Assembly: GCA_040386775.1 (NCBI GenBank)
Contig: JAZKEU010000009.1
Coordinates: 130,568 to 194,567 of the forward strand
Length of the DNA: 64,000 nt
DNA from: Bdellovibrionota bacterium
GTDB lineage: Bacteria > Bdellovibrionota > Bdellovibrionia > Bdellovibrionales > JAEYZS01
Direction: 5' to 3'
Part shown: in pieces, positions 36,027 to 46,616 of the stretch
How positions within the stretch are numbered: position 1 is the first letter of the stretch
Layout: each line of letters starts with the position of its first letter
Program-made: the position numbers and the translations under genes
Notes under the pieces: generated by a model
The model's database searches: none
Told to the model about the DNA's origin: nothing
What the model saw: only the letters and a program-made list of their open reading frames with translations

Positions 36027-36899
36027 TTATAAGAGTTTCAACCACGCATTAAGACGCGTTGCAATTATTGATAAGACAAATCTCACAGGTTTTTTAGCTG
36101 TGGGTGAGCGATCTAGGGCACGAGCGATGGGAGGCGAAATTTTGTAGTAAGTTTCAATAAATAGGTTGCCTAAGAAATAACGTCTCAAGAAATTATCTCG
36201 GAATGCGCAAAGAATTTGCACTTCTGGCGCGAGGTTTGTGTTAAAGGCCGCCGTCGCAATAAAACATCTTACTAAGTTTTTATCCACGCTTTTCAGCACT
36301 TCGTTTGTAAGTGCTCTGTTTTTCGTATACTTGGTGTAGTTTACAAGTTTTCTAGCTAGGTCGGATTGGATGTTAGAATTTGATCTCGCAAAGGCAATGA
36401 GTTTTTGGGCGATCATTTTTTGGCGATCGGCGTATTTTGTATTCGTGTCATAAATTTTATATAAATCCCACATTACATAAGACATCACGGTGAGTTCTTT
36501 TTTATGACGAGGATCTTTGAAGGTTTCAGGAGTAATTTCTGTTGGTTTTATTTCAAATCCTATAGCCACGCTTTTCATGTATTTTTCATACATAATAGCA
36601 GACTCAGGATACGCTCTGATAGACATTAAATTTCTAGCTTGTTTTAAAAAGTCGACGCGATTTTTCCAGAGAACTTTTTTATTGTGCTCAACTGTATTTT
36701 TTTGAGCGCGAAGCTTTGCGCCTTGTGAAACAAGCGACGACATCTCGGTGTAACACTTCGGGCACACTTGAGCGAGCGCGGCTTCGGGTCTTCCGTTGGA
36801 CTCCAACGAAACCTTCATGCCGGCATCAATTCTTAAAAGATCTTCAACCTCGTTTTTGCACTTTGGACAAGGTAAAAGTTTTCTTGCTGCATCTGCCAT
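36027..36899 (-). CDS. Zinc-ribbon protein with C-terminal CFI-box
   Basis: 290 residues. Residues 10-55 have CPKC...CPKC, a zinc ribbon. The middle is helical with many Lys and Arg. Near residue 220 the sequence RCFIATAAFNTNLAPEVQILCAFRD matches the CFI-box (C-F-I-A-T-A-A), a C-terminal region of unknown role found in delta-proteobacteria and relatives, followed by a short hydrophobic end. It lies between priA and the oxidoreductase. Function unknown. Confidence 0.65.
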   Translation of the reverse strand: MADAARKLLPCPKCKNEVEDLLRIDAGMKVSLESNGRPEAALAQVCPKCYTEMSSLVSQGAKLRAQKNTVEHNKKVLWKNRVDFLKQARNLMSIRAYPESAIMYEKYMKSVAIGFEIKPTEITPETFKDPRHKKELTVMSYVMWDLYKIYDTNTKYADRQKMIAQKLIAFARSNSNIQSDLARKLVNYTKYTKNRALTNEVLKSVDKNLVRCFIATAAFNTNLAPEVQILCAFRDNFLRRYFLGNLFIETYYKISPPIARALDRSPTAKKPVRFVLSIIATRLNAWLKLL

Positions 36900-36972
36900 T
36901 TTTTAAAAAATCCTCTCCTTTAAGAATCGGATTTCATTGGAGATTTCTTTACCGGCGAGGAGAGAAGCTAGA

Positions 36973-38982
36973 CTAGAAGGTGTTCATTGGATCAATGTCG
37001 ATATGGACCTGAACTCCGGAGGGAAGGTCTGTATTTTTGAAAAGATATTTGCAAAAATCTCGAATGGATTTTGAGGTCTTTGATTTGATCAGCATTTGGT
37101 AGCGATATTTGTTTTTTAGTTTAAAAATAGGTGATGTAACAGGCCCAAGGACCATAAGATTAGGGAATTTTTTTTGCAAGATCATAGAATTTTTTTCCAA
37201 TAAAGAAGCGGCTTGTTTTACTTTTTTCGCATCCAGTCCTTGGATTCTCACACTCGCCAAACGTCCATAGGGTGGATAGTTGAGCTCTTCTCGGTTTTTC
37301 AATTCTTGATCTGCAAACCCTGCGAAATCATTTTTTTGTGCATAAACGAGACTGGTGTATTCTGGATTGTAGGTCTGAATGATCACTTCACCGTTCATGG
37401 TGTGTCTTCCAGGTCTTCCGCTCACTTGAGAGAGAAGTTGAAAGTTTTTTTCCGGAGTTCTAAAATCTGGAAAATTAAATCCAATATCGGCCAGTAAAAT
37501 TCCCACAAGAGTGAGTTTTGGAAAATCCAAACCTTTTGCAATCATTTGTGTACCAATCAGAATATCCGCTTCACCAGATTCAACAGCCTCGATGGCTTGC
37601 TCTAAAGTTTCTCGATTGTAAATTTCATCTCGATCAAGACGAATAGTTCTAGCTCGCGGAAATAAATTTTTTATTTCTTCCTCGATTTTTTCTGTGCCGA
37701 TACCAATTGCTTTGGGCTCACCTTGCTTGCAAGTACTGCAAACTGGTTTTAAATCCTCATCATATCCACAGTAGTGGCAGACCAAATGAATCTTAGCATG
37801 AAGACTCAAAGATACATCACAGTTTGGGCAGCCGCGCGTATCCCCGCATTCTCTACACATTACAATTTGAGAAAGGCCTCGGCGATTTAAAAAAAGCGCT
37901 ACTTGTTCTTTGTCAGAAAGTCTTTCTTGGATTTTATCATAAAGATCTTGAGTCATCCATTGAGGAAGATTTGGATGTTTTTCCTTATCTTTTTCTCTCA
38001 TGTCTAAAATTTTAATGTCAGGAAGCTGAGCCTTAGAGATTCTATTTTTCAAATGATGAAGATGATATTTTCCATCTTTTACGTTCTTCCAGCTTTCAAG
38101 TGCGGGAGTGGCCGAGCCCAGAATAATTGGAATACCCAGATTTTTTGCAAGCATAATTGCACAGTCTCTTGCGTGATACTTTAATTTTTCATCTTGTTTA
38201 AAACTGGATTCATGCTCTTCATCGACGATGATGATTCCTAAGTTAGGAAATGGACAAAAGAGAGCAGATCTTGCACCAATCAGAATTTTCTTTTTTCCAT
38301 CAACGACAGACCACCATTGATTTGTTTTCTCTCTCTCGGTCAAATGAGAATGAATAACAGCAACCTCATCCCCAAAGCGTTCAACGAATCTTCTTAAGAG
38401 CTGGGGAGTTAAAGAAATTTCTGGGACAAGCACCAAGGCTTGCTTTCCATCGGCAATAATTTTTTTTAAGAGCTCCAAATAAACTTCAGTTTTGCCGGAA
38501 CCTGTAATTCCCCAAAGCAAATGAGTTTGAAAGCCATCGAGTGCTGAGATCTTTTCGAAGGCTTCATTTTGCTCATCAGATAATTTTACGAAGTCTTTTC
38601 TTTGTACATCGGGAAGGGGTGAAGATTTTCTGGTTTTTCCGCCTTCTTTTTTGAGAGGAGGAAACATCAACGGTAAAGTTTGTCCGAGTGGATACATATA
38701 GTATTCAGAAATCCATATGAGCCAATCCAAATATTTTTTGGAAATAGGCTGAGCATCCGTGGAGAGCTCATGAATTTCTTTAATTTCGTATTTTACATCA
38801 GGCTTTTGAACTTCTTTTAAGATTACGCCCTCTGCGACTTGACGCCTTAAGGGTACTTTAACAAAGTGGCCGGCATAATCTTTTGCTTCATTTTGTGAAG
38901 TGAGAAGTTTGTAAGTGTAAGTTTGGTCGAGAGGTGAATTGACGGCAACTTCGAAAAATTTTTCGGTCAGCTTTTCCGTCAT
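36973..38982 (-). CDS. priA: Primosomal protein N' (replication restart helicase)
   Basis: Superfamily 2 helicase that reloads the replisome at stalled forks. The order in 669 residues is N-terminal DNA-binding domain, helicase lobe 1 with Walker A GITGSGKTEVYLELL and DEEH box, zinc-binding cysteines (CRECGDTRGCPNCDVS, CHYCGYDE, CSTCKQG), then lobe 2 with TEKIEEEI and QVSGRPGRH. All key motifs are intact. It overlaps the upstream periplasmic-protein gene by 4 bp. Confidence 0.96.
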   Translation of the reverse strand: MTEKLTEKFFEVAVNSPLDQTYTYKLLTSQNEAKDYAGHFVKVPLRRQVAEGVILKEVQKPDVKYEIKEIHELSTDAQPISKKYLDWLIWISEYYMYPLGQTLPLMFPPLKKEGGKTRKSSPLPDVQRKDFVKLSDEQNEAFEKISALDGFQTHLLWGITGSGKTEVYLELLKKIIADGKQALVLVPEISLTPQLLRRFVERFGDEVAVIHSHLTEREKTNQWWSVVDGKKKILIGARSALFCPFPNLGIIIVDEEHESSFKQDEKLKYHARDCAIMLAKNLGIPIILGSATPALESWKNVKDGKYHLHHLKNRISKAQLPDIKILDMREKDKEKHPNLPQWMTQDLYDKIQERLSDKEQVALFLNRRGLSQIVMCRECGDTRGCPNCDVSLSLHAKIHLVCHYCGYDEDLKPVCSTCKQGEPKAIGIGTEKIEEEIKNLFPRARTIRLDRDEIYNRETLEQAIEAVESGEADILIGTQMIAKGLDFPKLTLVGILLADIGFNFPDFRTPEKNFQLLSQVSGRPGRHTMNGEVIIQTYNPEYTSLVYAQKNDFAGFADQELKNREELNYPPYGRLASVRIQGLDAKKVKQAASLLEKNSMILQKKFPNLMVLGPVTSPIFKLKNKYRYQMLIKSKTSKSIRDFCKYLFKNTDLPSGVQVHIDIDPMNTF

Positions 38983-39818
38983 CTAAACCTCTTGTAAAAA
39001 TCTCCCACCACGCTTTGAGCCCACTCTGGTGGAAGCGCTTTATTTTGATTTTCTAACTTTGCAAACTGATTTTCATCAAAAAACTCAACGCCTTTATTTA
39101 AAGCATCGGCGCGAGACAGTTCGATCTGAACATACTGAGTATCCCAGGAAATCTTTTGTGACTTTGGATATATTAAACTTCTGGAGAGCTCGGCAAAAGT
39201 ATCGGCGGTCATTTCTGATTTTGAAGCGAACTTGATTTTTTTAATTGTAAAGTGATCTTGTTCCACCCAGATTCCAGGAGCCCCTTCTTCTTGAGCGGCG
39301 TAACCAAGAACGTAGTTTACGGTTCCGCCCAGTCTTGCGAGTTTTAAGTAAGGTTCGTTAATGAGCGTAACATCTTTAATTTCCTTAGCTGATTTAATCA
39401 GGGGACGTTTTTTTAGAGTTTGTGCTGGCATAATTTTTCTTTGAATTAAAGAATCTTTTAAATCTTGAGAAGATCTTTTGAAGAAGAGTCCCTCATGAAA
39501 GTCCGCAGGGATAGAGGAGGCTTGAAGGCCGCCATTTGCACCAAAAGAATATTTTTTACCTTTTTTATATAGGAAATACTGAGTGAAGAGTGGACCTTCT
39601 GCTTTTAAAAACATAAGGTCATCGTTTTGAATCCACCAAGTTTCTGTCACGGTGATGTTCCTGGTAGCCGTCGGGAAGTTCACTTCTTGCTTTACTTGAT
39701 AAACGCCAGAGCCTGCGTTCTTAACTACTTTTGTAAAAATAAAATCTGCCGAAGGAATGTAAGCAGATGTGGAAACACTTAAAATAATTAATGTTATAAA
39801 TAAAAATAGAGCTTTCAT
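38979..39818 (-). CDS. Exported protein, possibly LolA/LolB-like fold
   Basis: 279 residues with a signal peptide (MKALFLFITLIILSVSTSAY). The mature part is beta-rich, with strands like VTETWWIQNDDLMFLKAEG and FLYKKGKKYSFG that resemble lipoprotein-carrier type half-barrels, but no family signature is certain. Its stop overlaps the priA start and it follows galU by 19 bp, so it is part of one operon. Confidence 0.55.
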   Translation of the reverse strand: MKALFLFITLIILSVSTSAYIPSADFIFTKVVKNAGSGVYQVKQEVNFPTATRNITVTETWWIQNDDLMFLKAEGPLFTQYFLYKKGKKYSFGANGGLQASSIPADFHEGLFFKRSSQDLKDSLIQRKIMPAQTLKKRPLIKSAKEIKDVTLINEPYLKLARLGGTVNYVLGYAAQEEGAPGIWVEQDHFTIKKIKFASKSEMTADTFAELSRSLIYPKSQKISWDTQYVQIELSRADALNKGVEFFDENQFAKLENQNKALPPEWAQSVVGDFYKRFR

Positions 39819-39837
39819 GTGTGTCCTCTTTTGATGT

Positions 39838-40737
39838 CTAAAGTCTTTGAGCTAGGGTTTTAATGTACTGCCTTAAACCTTCACCTGTTTCAGGGTGAAT
39901 AAGTCCAAGCTCGATATTCGCTGTTAAAAATCCAAGCTTATCTCCCGCATCGTATCTTTTTGCGGAGAAAGTCATTCCGTGCATGCGACCTTTGATTGCA
40001 AGTTTTGTCATCGCATCGGTCAGTTGTATTTCGCCATTCTTACCGGGCTTTAAATTTCTAAGTTCATTGAACAAAGCATTTTCAAAAACATATCTTCCGG
40101 GTATTGCCAAAGTACTCGGAGTATCTTTCTCCGAAGGCTTTTCCACCACGTCTGAAATATCAAAAAGCTTTCCGTTCGGCTTGTTATGTTGCAGGTTATT
40201 TTCCAGTGGCTTGGCCTTCACCATTCCGTATTTTACAACTTCTTTTCTTTGAACTTCCATTAAACCAATTGTAGAAATACCTGTGATGTTAAATTGGTTC
40301 GCAAGTTCCTCAGTGACCGTCGGTGTTCCGATCATGATTTCATCAGCGAGTAAAACCGCGAAAGGCTCATCCCCAATAATAGGTTGCCCACAAAGTACGG
40401 CGTGACCTAGGCCCAAAGCTTCTTTTTGTCGGATAGAAATAATATTGGCTAGGCCTTTTGCTTTTTCGAGTCTTTCCAACAAATCGGTCTTTCCAGCTTT
40501 CGTTAATATGTCTTCTACCTCATATGAGTTATCAAAAAAATCTTCGATAGCAGATTTGCCTCTTCCAGAAATCAGAATAATATCCTCGATACCTGCGCGA
40601 ACAGCTTCTTCCACAACGTAAAGTATTGTTGGTTTGTCCACGATGGGGAGCATCTCTTTTGGAATTGTTTTTGTAGCGGGCAGAAATCTTGTTCCTAATC
40701 CTGCCGCTGGAATAATTGCCTTTGTGACCTTTTTCAT
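39838..40737 (-). CDS. galU: UTP-glucose-1-phosphate uridylyltransferase
   Basis: Makes UDP-glucose for envelope polysaccharides. KAIIPAAGLGTRFLPATK holds the nucleotide loop, and KEMLPIVDKPTI, LGLGHAVLCG, LLADEIM and DAGDKLGF follow in family order. The ATG at 40737 gives a normal-length chain of about 299 residues; a GTG at 40755 would add six. A long inverted repeat lies 50 bp upstream. Confidence 0.95.
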   Translation of the reverse strand: MKKVTKAIIPAAGLGTRFLPATKTIPKEMLPIVDKPTILYVVEEAVRAGIEDIILISGRGKSAIEDFFDNSYEVEDILTKAGKTDLLERLEKAKGLANIISIRQKEALGLGHAVLCGQPIIGDEPFAVLLADEIMIGTPTVTEELANQFNITGISTIGLMEVQRKEVVKYGMVKAKPLENNLQHNKPNGKLFDISDVVEKPSEKDTPSTLAIPGRYVFENALFNELRNLKPGKNGEIQLTDAMTKLAIKGRMHGMTFSAKRYDAGDKLGFLTANIELGLIHPETGEGLRQYIKTLAQRL

Positions 40738-40788
40738 CCAACTAGAATTATGCACTCATACAATAAATGCAATTGATTGGGTTAAGCA

Positions 40789-40868
40789 GCAAAAGGTGAG
40801 CCGCACCTTTTTCACAGGTCGGCGTCATATAACGCAAATCTTCAGAAAAGGTGCGGCTCACCTTTTGC
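40789..40868. repeat. Long inverted repeat, GGTGAGCCGCACC family
   Basis: Perfect 23-bp arms at 40789-40811 and 40846-40868 around a 34-bp loop. The arm core GCAAAGGTGAGCCGCACC recurs at 63983-64000 at the window edge with one A fewer. It sits between divergent galU and the secreted-protein gene, so it is not a simple terminator; it looks like a dispersed REP- or MITE-like element. Confidence 0.75.
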
Positions 40869-40995
40869 CTCCGGATGGACCTAAAGGGGCAGGGATATTT
40901 TCTTTTTTATAAGGTAGGCATTTTGAAATCGAATTAAACGAGGGTAGGGCCTGGCACCTAGATTGTAGTGTATGAAGTGCAGGAAGGTTTTGTTT

Positions 40996-41466
40996 ATGAA
41001 GAAAATACTACTCGTAATATTAGGAATTTCTTGGATGTTAGCGCAGACGGCTCTAGCTCAGGAAGTTGTATCTTTTAAAGAGTGGAAAAAAGCAAAAACC
41101 CTTGAGTCTCAGACGGTGATTGCACAACTAGAAACTCTGGAGAAGGGTTCCCCAGCACAGTTTGGGCCAGAGGCACAATCAAAGCTTAAGCAGGCGAGAA
41201 CCAACCTTGAAATCACCAAAGATCTAAATGCTCAGGATTACTTCGTTTTATACTTATCTCCAAGGTTTCAAAATGATCAACAAGCGTACACCAAAGCCGT
41301 ACAAATGATGTCAGCAGATGAAATTGCCCAAATCCTTATGGGCTATGACCGCGTGATAGAAGAGCGTAGAAAGAAGAACCTTTTGCCCCTCGATAGTGCA
41401 AAATTTGGTTTCAATACTCCTAAAAAAATGGAACCCTCACAAGTTCTGTCTTTAATAGACAAATAA
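40996..41466 (+). CDS. Small exported helical protein
   Basis: 156 residues from the ATG preceded by AGGAAGG; an ATG at 40972 would add eight residues. A signal peptide (MKKILLVILGISWMLAQTALAQ) is followed by a helical, charged chain with no Cys. The motif LYLSPRFQNDQQAYTKAVQMM is not one I recognise. It lies upstream of groES with 180 bp between. A TGGCAC...TTGT box ahead of it resembles sigma-54 but lacks the GC. Confidence 0.6.
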   Translation: MKKILLVILGISWMLAQTALAQEVVSFKEWKKAKTLESQTVIAQLETLEKGSPAQFGPEAQSKLKQARTNLEITKDLNAQDYFVLYLSPRFQNDQQAYTKAVQMMSADEIAQILMGYDRVIEERRKKNLLPLDSAKFGFNTPKKMEPSQVLSLIDK

Positions 41467-41519
41467 TCGAAAAATACATCACTTATTAAATTTCAATAAA
41501 ATTAAATACTTACATATGT

Positions 41520-41590
41520 AGGGCATTATCGACTGCTTATTTTTTTCGCCGGTATGCTCTTGACTTATATGCCCTCCGAATCAATATTGT
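41520..41590 (+). promoter_or_regulatory. groES-groEL promoter region with inverted repeat
   Basis: TTGACT at 41560-41565 and AATATT 17 bp later could be a sigma-70 type promoter. AGGGCAT (41520-41526) and ATGCCCT (41569-41575) form an inverted repeat, the second arm lying between the -35 and -10 boxes. No CIRCE element (TTAGCACTC-N9-GAGTGCTAA) is present, so HrcA control is not supported. Confidence 0.4.
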
Positions 41591-41648
41591 GCGCACATCA
41601 ATGGTTAGCTATTTTGCTGACCCAATTAACTATTTCGGAGGATATTTT

Positions 41649-41948
41649 ATGGCAGCGACTCTAGGAGTTCGTCCATTACGCGACAAAATTCTTATCAAAA
41701 GATTAGAAGAAGAAACAAAAACTGCAGGTGGATTATTTATCCCTGACACAGCTAAAGAAAAACCACAAAAAGGTAAAGTTGTAGCCATCGGAACTGGCCG
41801 CGTGACTGATGATGGAAAAACAATTCCATTTGAAGTTAAAAAAGGCGACAGCGTACTTTTCCAAAAATATTCTGGAACAGAAATCAAACTTGAAGGCGAA
41901 GAATACATCATCATGGATGAGAGTTCTATTCTTGGCGTTCTTAACTAA
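41649..41948 (+). CDS. groES: Co-chaperonin GroES
   Basis: Lid of the GroEL folding chamber. 99 residues from the ATG preceded by CGGAGG; a longer reading from 41589 is not supported. VRPLRDKILIKRLEEETKT (the roof-loop region), GGLFIPDTAKEKPQKG (mobile loop) and the late DSVLFQKYSGTEIK are normal. The mobile loop should bind GroEL as usual. Confidence 0.97.
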   Translation: MAATLGVRPLRDKILIKRLEEETKTAGGLFIPDTAKEKPQKGKVVAIGTGRVTDDGKTIPFEVKKGDSVLFQKYSGTEIKLEGEEYIIMDESSILGVLN

Positions 41949-41961
41949 ATTTATAAATTAA

Positions 41962-43656
<1,695 letters not shown>

Positions 43657-43688
43657 TTTGATTTCCAAAATAAATCGATATTAGTAAG

Positions 43689-43717
43689 ACCCGACATGAA
43701 AATGTCGGGTTTTTTTA
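43689..43717 (+). terminator. Rho-independent terminator after groEL
   Basis: ACCCGACAT-GAAA-ATGTCGGGT, nine perfect pairs with a GAAA loop, then seven T. It ends the groES-groEL message and touches the 3' end of the convergent gene. Confidence 0.93.
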
Positions 43718-44443
43718 TACTGCGATTTTTTGGAGAGTTTCTTCCTCAGCGGGAATAACAAATTTAGTTCTAGGAACAACAATCATTTTATCCCAAAGTC
43801 TTTTTCCAATTTCTGCTACAACGGGATCTGTTCCATCTGTCATGTCTTTTTTGTAGAAAGCACCTAGATTCACAAGATCTTTATCATTGAAGTTGGGCAC
43901 GTTCTCTTTGAACATAACAGCACCAAATCTTTCGATCAGCTTGTCTACCCCCCGGGCATTTCTTGTAACAGCGGTCATCGCCGGTGAACTAGAAGTTAAA
44001 AATCTTCTTATTGTAAAATATAAAACCAAATCTTTTATGGACAATTTGGACTGCGTGCCTCTCCATTCTTTTGCAACAGTAGTGTTGGAAATAATAATAA
44101 CTTCTGGGCCATACTTCGTAAGCTGTTCGAATTCATTGTCCGTCCAAAGTTTAAAATAAGAATCATTTTTTGTTGCATCAGCTTTGAAATCTGCCCATTT
44201 TAAAAACAAAAGAGCAATGCATTTTGAACCGTAAAAAACGCAATTGATTTCTGTTTGCCTAGTGAAATCATCAGAGTGCAGGCGTTTATTTACATCTAGT
44301 TCTTTATAGGCCTCTGACCATACTTTGTACCAGCATTCATAAGCACTATTATAGTATTCCAAGTATTTAGGATCTGGGTCAGATCCAGGCAGTGAAACGA
44401 ACTTGAAGTTTTCTTCTTGAATCAAATTTGTTAAAGTACTCAT
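43715..44443 (-). CDS. GNAT-like acyltransferase-like protein of unknown substrate
   Basis: 242 residues, no signal peptide. The middle has a strand EVIIISNTTVAKEWRG followed by a helix, and later TRNARGVDKLIERFGAVMF, which looks like the last helix-strand unit of a GNAT or N-acyl-amino-acid synthase fold (an arginine-rich site followed by a hydrophobic strand). Assignment is weak. It is divergent from a fatty acid desaturase gene (106 bp apart), so a lipid-related role is possible. A C6G3 run lies inside the gene. Confidence 0.45.
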   Translation of the reverse strand: MSTLTNLIQEENFKFVSLPGSDPDPKYLEYYNSAYECWYKVWSEAYKELDVNKRLHSDDFTRQTEINCVFYGSKCIALLFLKWADFKADATKNDSYFKLWTDNEFEQLTKYGPEVIIISNTTVAKEWRGTQSKLSIKDLVLYFTIRRFLTSSSPAMTAVTRNARGVDKLIERFGAVMFKENVPNFNDKDLVNLGAFYKKDMTDGTDPVVAEIGKRLWDKMIVVPRTKFVIPAEEETLQKIAV

Positions 44444-44549
44444 TAACTACTCATCGTAAAATTAATTAAGAAATTAATAGGCTCCAACAAATAAAGTTTA
44501 ATACTATTAACTAGTCTTAAAATATTTTGTATCAAGTCGATAAAGAGCC

Positions 44550-45542
44550 ATGGCAGCTCCAGAATATTATAAGTCTATACTCAAAAAGACAGATTTTAAT
44601 CCATCAGTATATCAATTGCTTTTGCATCTCTTTGTAGATGGTATAATATTAGCTGGAATATATTTTCTATTGCAGCAAGAAAAAATATTTTCTTATTTCT
44701 TGGCGCAACTTCTATGGCCAGTTTTATTCTTTAGATTCTTTGCGCTTATGCACGAGGCAGTTCATTCGTCGGTAGTTAAGAAAATTAAACTGAATAATTT
44801 TGTTGGTTATTTGGCTGGGGGCTTTTGCTTTTTACCCTACTATCCGTGGAAAAAAATGCATTTGCAGCACCACTACTGGGCAGGAAATGTAGAGAAAGAT
44901 CCCGTGATGAAACTCATAAAAGATCACGATCCAAATAATAAATTAAAAAATAATTTTATAGGTTTTGCATGGAAAAGCTGGATACCGCTCTTGTCGATTC
45001 TTCAGCATACGGTTTTTTGGATAGCTGGACTAGCATTTGTAAAAGAAGCTAAGACAAGCGGAGCAAAATTAAGTTGGTTTTTGTCCTACTTAGTCCCATT
45101 TGTGACTTACTATGGGTTTTATAAAATGGGATTATTTACTTTTTCAAATGTAGGGCCAGGCATTTTAATGTATTTAATTATGGTAGAGGTGATTAACTTT
45201 CCTCATCATCTTGAACTTCCTCAAAACCGTGGAGATGAAACTCTGCCTGTATGGGAGCAGCATTTGATAAGTAGATCGTGCTCATATCCGCGATGGTTTT
45301 CTCGGTGGGTGCTTAATAATTTCAACCTACATACAGAGCATCATATCTTCCCAAAAGCTCCTTGGTATAAATTGGATCAAATTCAAAGTGAAGTAAGAAT
45401 GGCATTAATGAATAAGTATAACCATTCAAACAATAATGAATGGATTCTAAAAAACAGAAGAAAAAATCTAGAACAATTGTTAATTTACAAAGTTGAAAAT
45501 AAAAAATCAGACTTATCTGATACACAGAGAGAAGTGGCTTAA
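44550..45542 (+). CDS. Membrane fatty acid desaturase family protein
   Basis: 330 residues with two pairs of hydrophobic segments and the three histidine clusters of the membrane di-iron desaturase/hydroxylase superfamily: HEAVH near residue 69, HLQHH near 105 and HTEHH near 266. These bind the two irons. The substrate may be an acyl lipid or a carotenoid-like compound and cannot be told. Its stop overlaps the stop of the convergent gene. The surrounding 3 kb is very AT-rich. Confidence 0.8.
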   Translation: MAAPEYYKSILKKTDFNPSVYQLLLHLFVDGIILAGIYFLLQQEKIFSYFLAQLLWPVLFFRFFALMHEAVHSSVVKKIKLNNFVGYLAGGFCFLPYYPWKKMHLQHHYWAGNVEKDPVMKLIKDHDPNNKLKNNFIGFAWKSWIPLLSILQHTVFWIAGLAFVKEAKTSGAKLSWFLSYLVPFVTYYGFYKMGLFTFSNVGPGILMYLIMVEVINFPHHLELPQNRGDETLPVWEQHLISRSCSYPRWFSRWVLNNFNLHTEHHIFPKAPWYKLDQIQSEVRMALMNKYNHSNNNEWILKNRRKNLEQLLIYKVENKKSDLSDTQREVA

Positions 45543-46264
45543 ATAAAATCAATTCCTTCGTGGGATAAGTCAGAAAGCATGCTCTTTGCTTCACAAGTTA
45601 CAATGAGACCAGTTCTTTTTCCAATATTGTTTGTGATAGGTGCTATTTTTTTAAAACGAATCTCACACAATTGAATAGGACTTGCTTTGATTTCTTTTAT
45701 CATATGAGTGGGAACATCGCTCATATCATAAGTAATGGAATCATCTGAATTTTGTAAAACAGCGGTGATATGTTTTTGAATTTTTTGAGAAACTTGAGAC
45801 GGTCGATAGTACAATTCACTCCAGTCAAAAGAAATAAGATCTGAAAGACTATACGTTGTTGTTTCATAAAACTTGAAGTTTCTGAAGATTTGAATGCAAT
45901 CAAGATTATAAATTTCTACGATATCATCTTCAGAGATGCTATCAATTATATCTGTATTAGTTCGATACTTCATGAACTCTAAAATATTTTTTGTCATTTC
46001 TTGATTAGAAACTCGACCTTTACCTAAAATTGCATTTTGCATACCAATGATGTGTTTTTTTAAATCTGTAATGCGCGTCACAAGGGATTCTGAGTCTAAA
46101 GAATCAATTTTTTTGATTCCTTCTTCAGAGGTTGTTCTAATTGTAATATTTTGTAAAGATCCAAGGACTGCAACAATATCTATTTGAGCATAGAGTTGAT
46201 TGATAAGATTTTTTCTACCATCAGATTCTAACTTAAGAACTGTATTTTCCATAGATAAACCCAT
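45539..46264 (-). CDS. Unknown protein encoded with an XRE regulator
   Basis: 241 residues from the first ATG; an ATG four codons later is also possible. No signal peptide or clear membrane segment; mixed alpha-beta with a helical first half. Nothing in it matches a family I know. It lies 25 bp downstream of the XRE-type regulator on the same strand, so the two form a pair, perhaps sensor or effector and repressor. Confidence 0.55.
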   Translation of the reverse strand: MGLSMENTVLKLESDGRKNLINQLYAQIDIVAVLGSLQNITIRTTSEEGIKKIDSLDSESLVTRITDLKKHIIGMQNAILGKGRVSNQEMTKNILEFMKYRTNTDIIDSISEDDIVEIYNLDCIQIFRNFKFYETTTYSLSDLISFDWSELYYRPSQVSQKIQKHITAVLQNSDDSITYDMSDVPTHMIKEIKASPIQLCEIRFKKIAPITNNIGKRTGLIVTCEAKSMLSDLSHEGIDFI

Positions 46265-46289
46265 TGCTAAAGGTTACTGCGCTATTTGT

Positions 46290-46568
46290 TTAGATAGCAG
46301 CAGATGACTTCTTTGAGAACAGACTTCTTTTCCAATAGCTTTTTTGGATAGTCTCGATTCTTTCTAGAAATTCCTTTTGGTTGATTCCGTAAATATCAAC
46401 TATCTTCTTGAGTGCTTGCAATGGCGGGGAAGAAACTCCACGTTCCCAGTTTGCAATAAACTGAGAGCTATAACCCAACTTCTTAGCAACTTCCACTTGT
46501 GAAAGCTCCTTGTCGAGTCTTCTTTGTCTTAAATACTGGCCTAATTCATAAAAAGCTTGTTGATCCAT
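46290..46568 (-). CDS. XRE-family helix-turn-helix regulator
   Basis: 92 residues with a Cro/cI-type helix-turn-helix from about residue 10 to 65: LGQYLRQRRLDKELSQVEVA, then KKLGYSSQFIANWERGVSSP. A short basic tail follows. No peptidase or dimer domain is present. It is followed by an unknown partner and divergent from a tiny lipoprotein gene 48 bp away, which may be its target. Confidence 0.8.
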   Translation of the reverse strand: MDQQAFYELGQYLRQRRLDKELSQVEVAKKLGYSSQFIANWERGVSSPPLQALKKIVDIYGINQKEFLERIETIQKSYWKRSLFSKKSSAAI

Positions 46569-46616
46569 GCCCCAATGTTAAATAATTCTGATTAAAAATA
46601 CAATGAGGAAGACTAA

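Noticed and set aside
40952..40967. TGGCACC...TTGT box resembling sigma-54 before the gene at 40996
   Set aside because: The invariant GC at -12 reads GT, so it does not meet the -24/-12 rule. Kept only as a note in that gene's entry.
41460..41648. CIRCE element or sigma-32 box before groES
   Set aside because: TTAGCACTC-N9-GAGTGCTAA is absent and the CTTGAC sequence is not followed by CCCCAT at the proper distance.
43940..43955. C6G3 run in the acyltransferase-like gene as a slippage site
   Set aside because: Six C is short for phase variation and the frame is open across it. No evidence of a switched form.
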